15,932 nucleotides of DNA from Nitrospirota bacterium (GTDB taxonomy: Bacteria > Nitrospirota > Nitrospiria > Nitrospirales > UBA8639), in the NCBI GenBank assembly GCA_020348185.1, contig CP070743.1:21104-37035 (forward strand), in the 5' to 3' direction. This document shows positions 13,165 through 15,932 of this stretch, piece by piece (within the stretch, counting starts at the first letter, position 1; every line of letters begins with the position of its first letter). Position numbers and translations under genes: made by a program. The notes under the pieces were generated by a model. The model made no database searches. It saw only the letters and a list, made by a program, of their open reading frames with translations, and was not told the DNA's origin.

Positions 13165-15843
13165 TCATCCGACAGAGCCCAATTCAAATTTTCCTCCCCA
13201 CCTCCTTAGCACAGAGGTTTTCAGAACCTTATGCTGGGGAAAGTTCAGCTCCGGATCCTTATTCATCATTGAGAGAGATTCATTCCGTGCTCGTATAAGC
13301 AAGGCGTGATCCCTGACCAGATCGGCCACTCGAAAGTCAATGCCTCCCCATTGGCGAACTCCCAAGAAATCTCCTGGTCCGCGAATTTTTAAATCTTCTT
13401 CGGCTAATCGAAATCCGTCTGAACATCGGACTAATACTTCAAGCCGTTTTCGTGACGATGATGCAGAGACTCCGGATGCCAATAATGGGGGAACTGTCAC
13501 AGAATTTCCTTCCCCTATAGGAATCTGTCCATTCCTAGGACCAGATTCCTGATACGTTGTTGTTTTTCCAGACCTTGCAATTAATAGGCAATAGGCTTGG
13601 TCCGATCCACGACCCACGCGTCCGCGTAATTGGTGCAATTGAGCCAATCCAAACCGGTCGGCGTCTTCGATGAGCATCACGCTGGCATTTGGTACGTCAA
13701 CCCCCACCTCGATGACTGTCGTGGCGACCAAAATCTGAATGGTCCCGTCTTTAAAGCCGTTCATCACAGCTTGTTTTTCTTTGGATTTCATTCGCCCATG
13801 CAACAGACCAATACGTTTTGTCGGAAATTCGTCTTGTTGCAATCTCTCGGCAGCCTGAATGGCTGCTTGTAAATCAAGTTTTTCCGACTGTTCTACCAGC
13901 GGATAGACTATATAGCCCTGCCGGCCAGCTTCCACCTCTCGACGCAATATCGCATAGGCGCGCTTAGTTTCACTCGCCCGAAATAAACGGGTGTGAACGG
14001 GCTTCCGCCCTGGAGGGAGTTGGTCAATGACAGAAACATCCAGATCTCCATACACGGTCAGGGAAAGGGTCCGGGGAATTGGCGTAGCCGTCATCACCAA
14101 TACATCGGGGCGCTCACCCCCCTTGCCTCTCAATCGAGCCCGCTGCAGCACCCCAAATTTATGTTGTTCATCAATAACGACGAGACCAAGCTTTGCAAAA
14201 TGGACATCAGGTTGAAGGAGGGCGTGAGTCCCAATCGCAATCTGGGCATCGCCAGAATGAAGTTTCCCTAAAGTTTGATTGCGCTCCTGCTTAGACTGTC
14301 CACCTTTTAACAGAACGGTTTTTATTCCAAGCGCTCGAAAATACGGTAAAAGCGTAAAATAGTGTTGCTCACTTAACACTTCCGTGGGTGCCATCAGTGC
14401 AGCCTGATATCCCGAACCACAGGCCATAAGGATCGCATGAAGCGCAACAACGGTTTTCCCTGATCCCACATCACCTTGAATTAACCGATTCATACATTTC
14501 GCTTGAGCCATATCTGACCGAATTTCCTCAATCACCCGTTCCTGGGATGGAGTCAGTGGAAACGGCAGTTTTGCCTGAAGCCTTCCCACCAACTCGTTGT
14601 CTACAGCAAACGAAATTCCCTGAGATTCCGTTTTCACCATCCTGCGGCGAATCGCTAACGCTAATTGCAACGAAAAGAATTCCTCAAAAATTAAACGCCG
14701 ATGCGCCGCCGTGGTTCCCTGGTTCAGTTGATCAATGTCTTCCTCGCCATTTGGAAAATGTAATTGCTCTAACGCATCGGCGAGGGAGGGAAGCTGAAGG
14801 CGAGAAGTGAGGTCGCTGGGGAAAATTTCCTCAACGGCATGCCCAAATTGATGGTGAAGTCCGCGAAAGATCCGACGAATCTGCCGGGAGGTTAACCCCT
14901 TCGTTTCATGATAGATCGGCACAATTCCGCTTCCATTCTGATCGAGCCCATCACCCTCTAAGACTTCATATTGTGGCCCCCGCATTTGAAAGGATTTCGT
15001 GCCATATCGATTGACGGACACCGTCCCGTTCATCAACACCTGGGTCCCATCTGAAAATATCTTTTCTAAATACGGCTGGTTAAAGAACACACATTCCAAG
15101 AGTCCGGATCCATCATCCACCCTGACATTGAGGACCATTAACCCCCGGCGAGCCGTTCGATGCAAAGAGTGTCCCTTGATCGTTCCGCATATGGTCGCCT
15201 TCATCCCTGGTTGAAGTGAGCGAATAAATGAAATCACCGATCGGTCTTCATATCGCCAAGGAAGAAACCATAAGGCGTCCTCAATGGTGATCACTCCTAG
15301 TTTATTCAGCAAAGCCGCTCGATTCGGTCCGACCCCTTTGGCATACTGAACTGAAGTGTCCGATAGCGTTTCTCTCCGCCTTTTGCCTGTAAGCTCTTCA
15401 GACCTCGATTCTTCAATAGAGAGTTGAGCAGCTATTCCGACGAGAGTTTCACCCGAGTCTCTATACTCAGTCGCCTTCTGAAAACCGGAAGGCGAAGAGG
15501 ATCCCAAGTCCCTTAGTTGCAATTGGCGGTAATTCTGAAGTCGAGCCAGAATCCTCTGTCCTTCAGCAATGCGAAGCTCACGTGCTTCCTGGGCCAGGAT
15601 TTCATCGTAACCCGAAAATACCTGCTTCAAATGCAACAAAATGGTTTCCACTGAAGGAGGCAGAAAGGAACTGCTCAAAATCTGCATGATATGATCTGCC
15701 ACGTCGGTTCCAAGATTTTCACCACTGGACCGCTGGGAGGATGAAGATTGACTGGCGATTTGGATAAGCCGTTCCAGGTGGGAAAGGGATTGGCGCAAAG
15801 AATGAAGGGCCTCAGCCCCATCAGGTTCAGGTTGAGAGATCAT
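13165..15843 (-). CDS. recG: ATP-dependent DNA helicase RecG (extended form)
   Basis: RecG remodels stalled replication forks and branch-migrates Holliday junctions. From the ATG at 15843 the protein has 892 residues, about 200 more than the E. coli enzyme. Residues 1 to about 165 are an extra N-terminal region, largely helical in character with a Ser-rich stretch. The usual start follows (YAKGVGPNRAALLNKLGV, 167-184), then the wedge OB domain (about 215-300), with LNVRVDDGSGLLECVFFNQPYL. Helicase motifs include Walker A GDVGSGKT (457-464), DEQH (558-561), MTATPIPRTL (584-593) and QLRGRVGRG (738-746). A stretch of about 40 residues rich in Ser, Thr and Gly (about 757-799) interrupts the region before the TRG motif (KIRGPGDFLG). 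A TTG at 15855 is an alternative start. Neither has a good Shine-Dalgarno. Confidence 0.96.
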   Translation of the reverse strand: MISQPEPDGAEALHSLRQSLSHLERLIQIASQSSSSQRSSGENLGTDVADHIMQILSSSFLPPSVETILLHLKQVFSGYDEILAQEARELRIAEGQRILARLQNYRQLQLRDLGSSSPSGFQKATEYRDSGETLVGIAAQLSIEESRSEELTGKRRRETLSDTSVQYAKGVGPNRAALLNKLGVITIEDALWFLPWRYEDRSVISFIRSLQPGMKATICGTIKGHSLHRTARRGLMVLNVRVDDGSGLLECVFFNQPYLEKIFSDGTQVLMNGTVSVNRYGTKSFQMRGPQYEVLEGDGLDQNGSGIVPIYHETKGLTSRQIRRIFRGLHHQFGHAVEEIFPSDLTSRLQLPSLADALEQLHFPNGEEDIDQLNQGTTAAHRRLIFEEFFSLQLALAIRRRMVKTESQGISFAVDNELVGRLQAKLPFPLTPSQERVIEEIRSDMAQAKCMNRLIQGDVGSGKTVVALHAILMACGSGYQAALMAPTEVLSEQHYFTLLPYFRALGIKTVLLKGGQSKQERNQTLGKLHSGDAQIAIGTHALLQPDVHFAKLGLVVIDEQHKFGVLQRARLRGKGGERPDVLVMTATPIPRTLSLTVYGDLDVSVIDQLPPGRKPVHTRLFRASETKRAYAILRREVEAGRQGYIVYPLVEQSEKLDLQAAIQAAERLQQDEFPTKRIGLLHGRMKSKEKQAVMNGFKDGTIQILVATTVIEVGVDVPNASVMLIEDADRFGLAQLHQLRGRVGRGSDQAYCLLIARSGKTTTYQESGPRNGQIPIGEGNSVTVPPLLASGVSASSSRKRLEVLVRCSDGFRLAEEDLKIRGPGDFLGVRQWGGIDFRVADLVRDHALLIRARNESLSMMNKDPELNFPQHKVLKTSVLRRWGGKFELGSVG

Positions 15844-15932
15844 GCGGATAGCCAAATTTGACCGGAGCCCTTATCCCCAGGTGGGGTTGAGTTAAGAGGA
15901 ACTCCTATGGTAACAAGCTTCTTTAGGCACTC
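15844..15932. other. Right edge, identity unresolved
   Basis: Two weak readings compete. On the plus strand AGAGGA (15895-15900) lies 6 nt before an ATG at 15907 that opens a frame (MVTSFFRH) to the edge, suggesting a gene divergent from recG. On the minus strand a frame is open from the edge to a TGA at 15842-15840, which would overlap the recG ATG as ATGA and suggest an upstream operon gene. Too little sequence is present to decide. Confidence 0.25.

Noticed and set aside
15875..15886. CCCCAGGTGGGG mini-palindrome upstream of recG
   Set aside because: The stem is only 4 bp with no T-run on either strand; too short to call a terminator or operator.

Overview
The window looks like a core-genome stretch of a bacterium with moderate GC content, most likely a member of the Nitrospirota (Nitrospira-like). 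That assignment is an inference from protein character and gene neighbourhood (a HemX/HemA/HemC/CobA-HemD/HemB cluster, a short TusA-like protein, a long RecG). Nothing in the window proves the taxon. All genes but one (rsmI) lie on the minus strand, so transcription mostly runs from right to left. No insertion sequence, phage gene or CRISPR array is visible.

Positions 1-10592 hold what looks like one long minus-strand gene series. Reading from its promoter (about 10688-10660) the order is: a HemX/CcsA-like membrane protein, hemA, hemC, a cobA-hemD fusion, a two-CBS-domain protein, hemB, ribF, tilS, hpt and the start of ftsH, which runs off the left edge. The first part makes tetrapyrroles: HemA starts the C5 pathway from Glu-tRNA, HemB makes porphobilinogen, HemC polymerises it, HemD closes the ring to uroporphyrinogen III, and CobA methylates that towards precorrin-2 (siroheme, cobalamin, heme d1). 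The layout resembles the Bacillus hemAXCDBL operon. The second part (ribF, then tilS-hpt-ftsH) is a common housekeeping neighbourhood. Two junctions are ATGA overlaps (HemX-like/hemA and hemB/ribF). ftsH also has its own promoter-like sequence in the gap after hpt.

The most unusual feature is a family of three intergenic elements inside the heme cluster (about 4749-4927, 7031-7151 and 8151-8377). Each has a purine-rich arm and a pyrimidine-rich arm built from 8-9 bp units (consensus GACCYYTTY on one strand), facing each other. Two of them share a nearly identical 25-bp core in opposite orientation. All three share a CCCGAAAC...CTCGAAAC end motif. In the third copy the pyrimidine arm is an array of eleven 9-bp units in strict phase.

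Positions 10593-10822 are a divergent intergenic region between the heme cluster and rsmI (16S rRNA C1402 2'-O-methyltransferase, plus strand). The 3' end of rsmI overlaps the convergent tusA-like gene. Right of this is a secreted protein of unknown function with a consensus sigma-70 promoter, a strong ribosome binding site and a strong intrinsic terminator. Then come a tRNA-Leu(CAA) and a long recG with an N-terminal extension and an internal insertion. No gene-free stretch exceeds 300 bases; the longest, 8108-8379, is filled mostly by the third repeat element.
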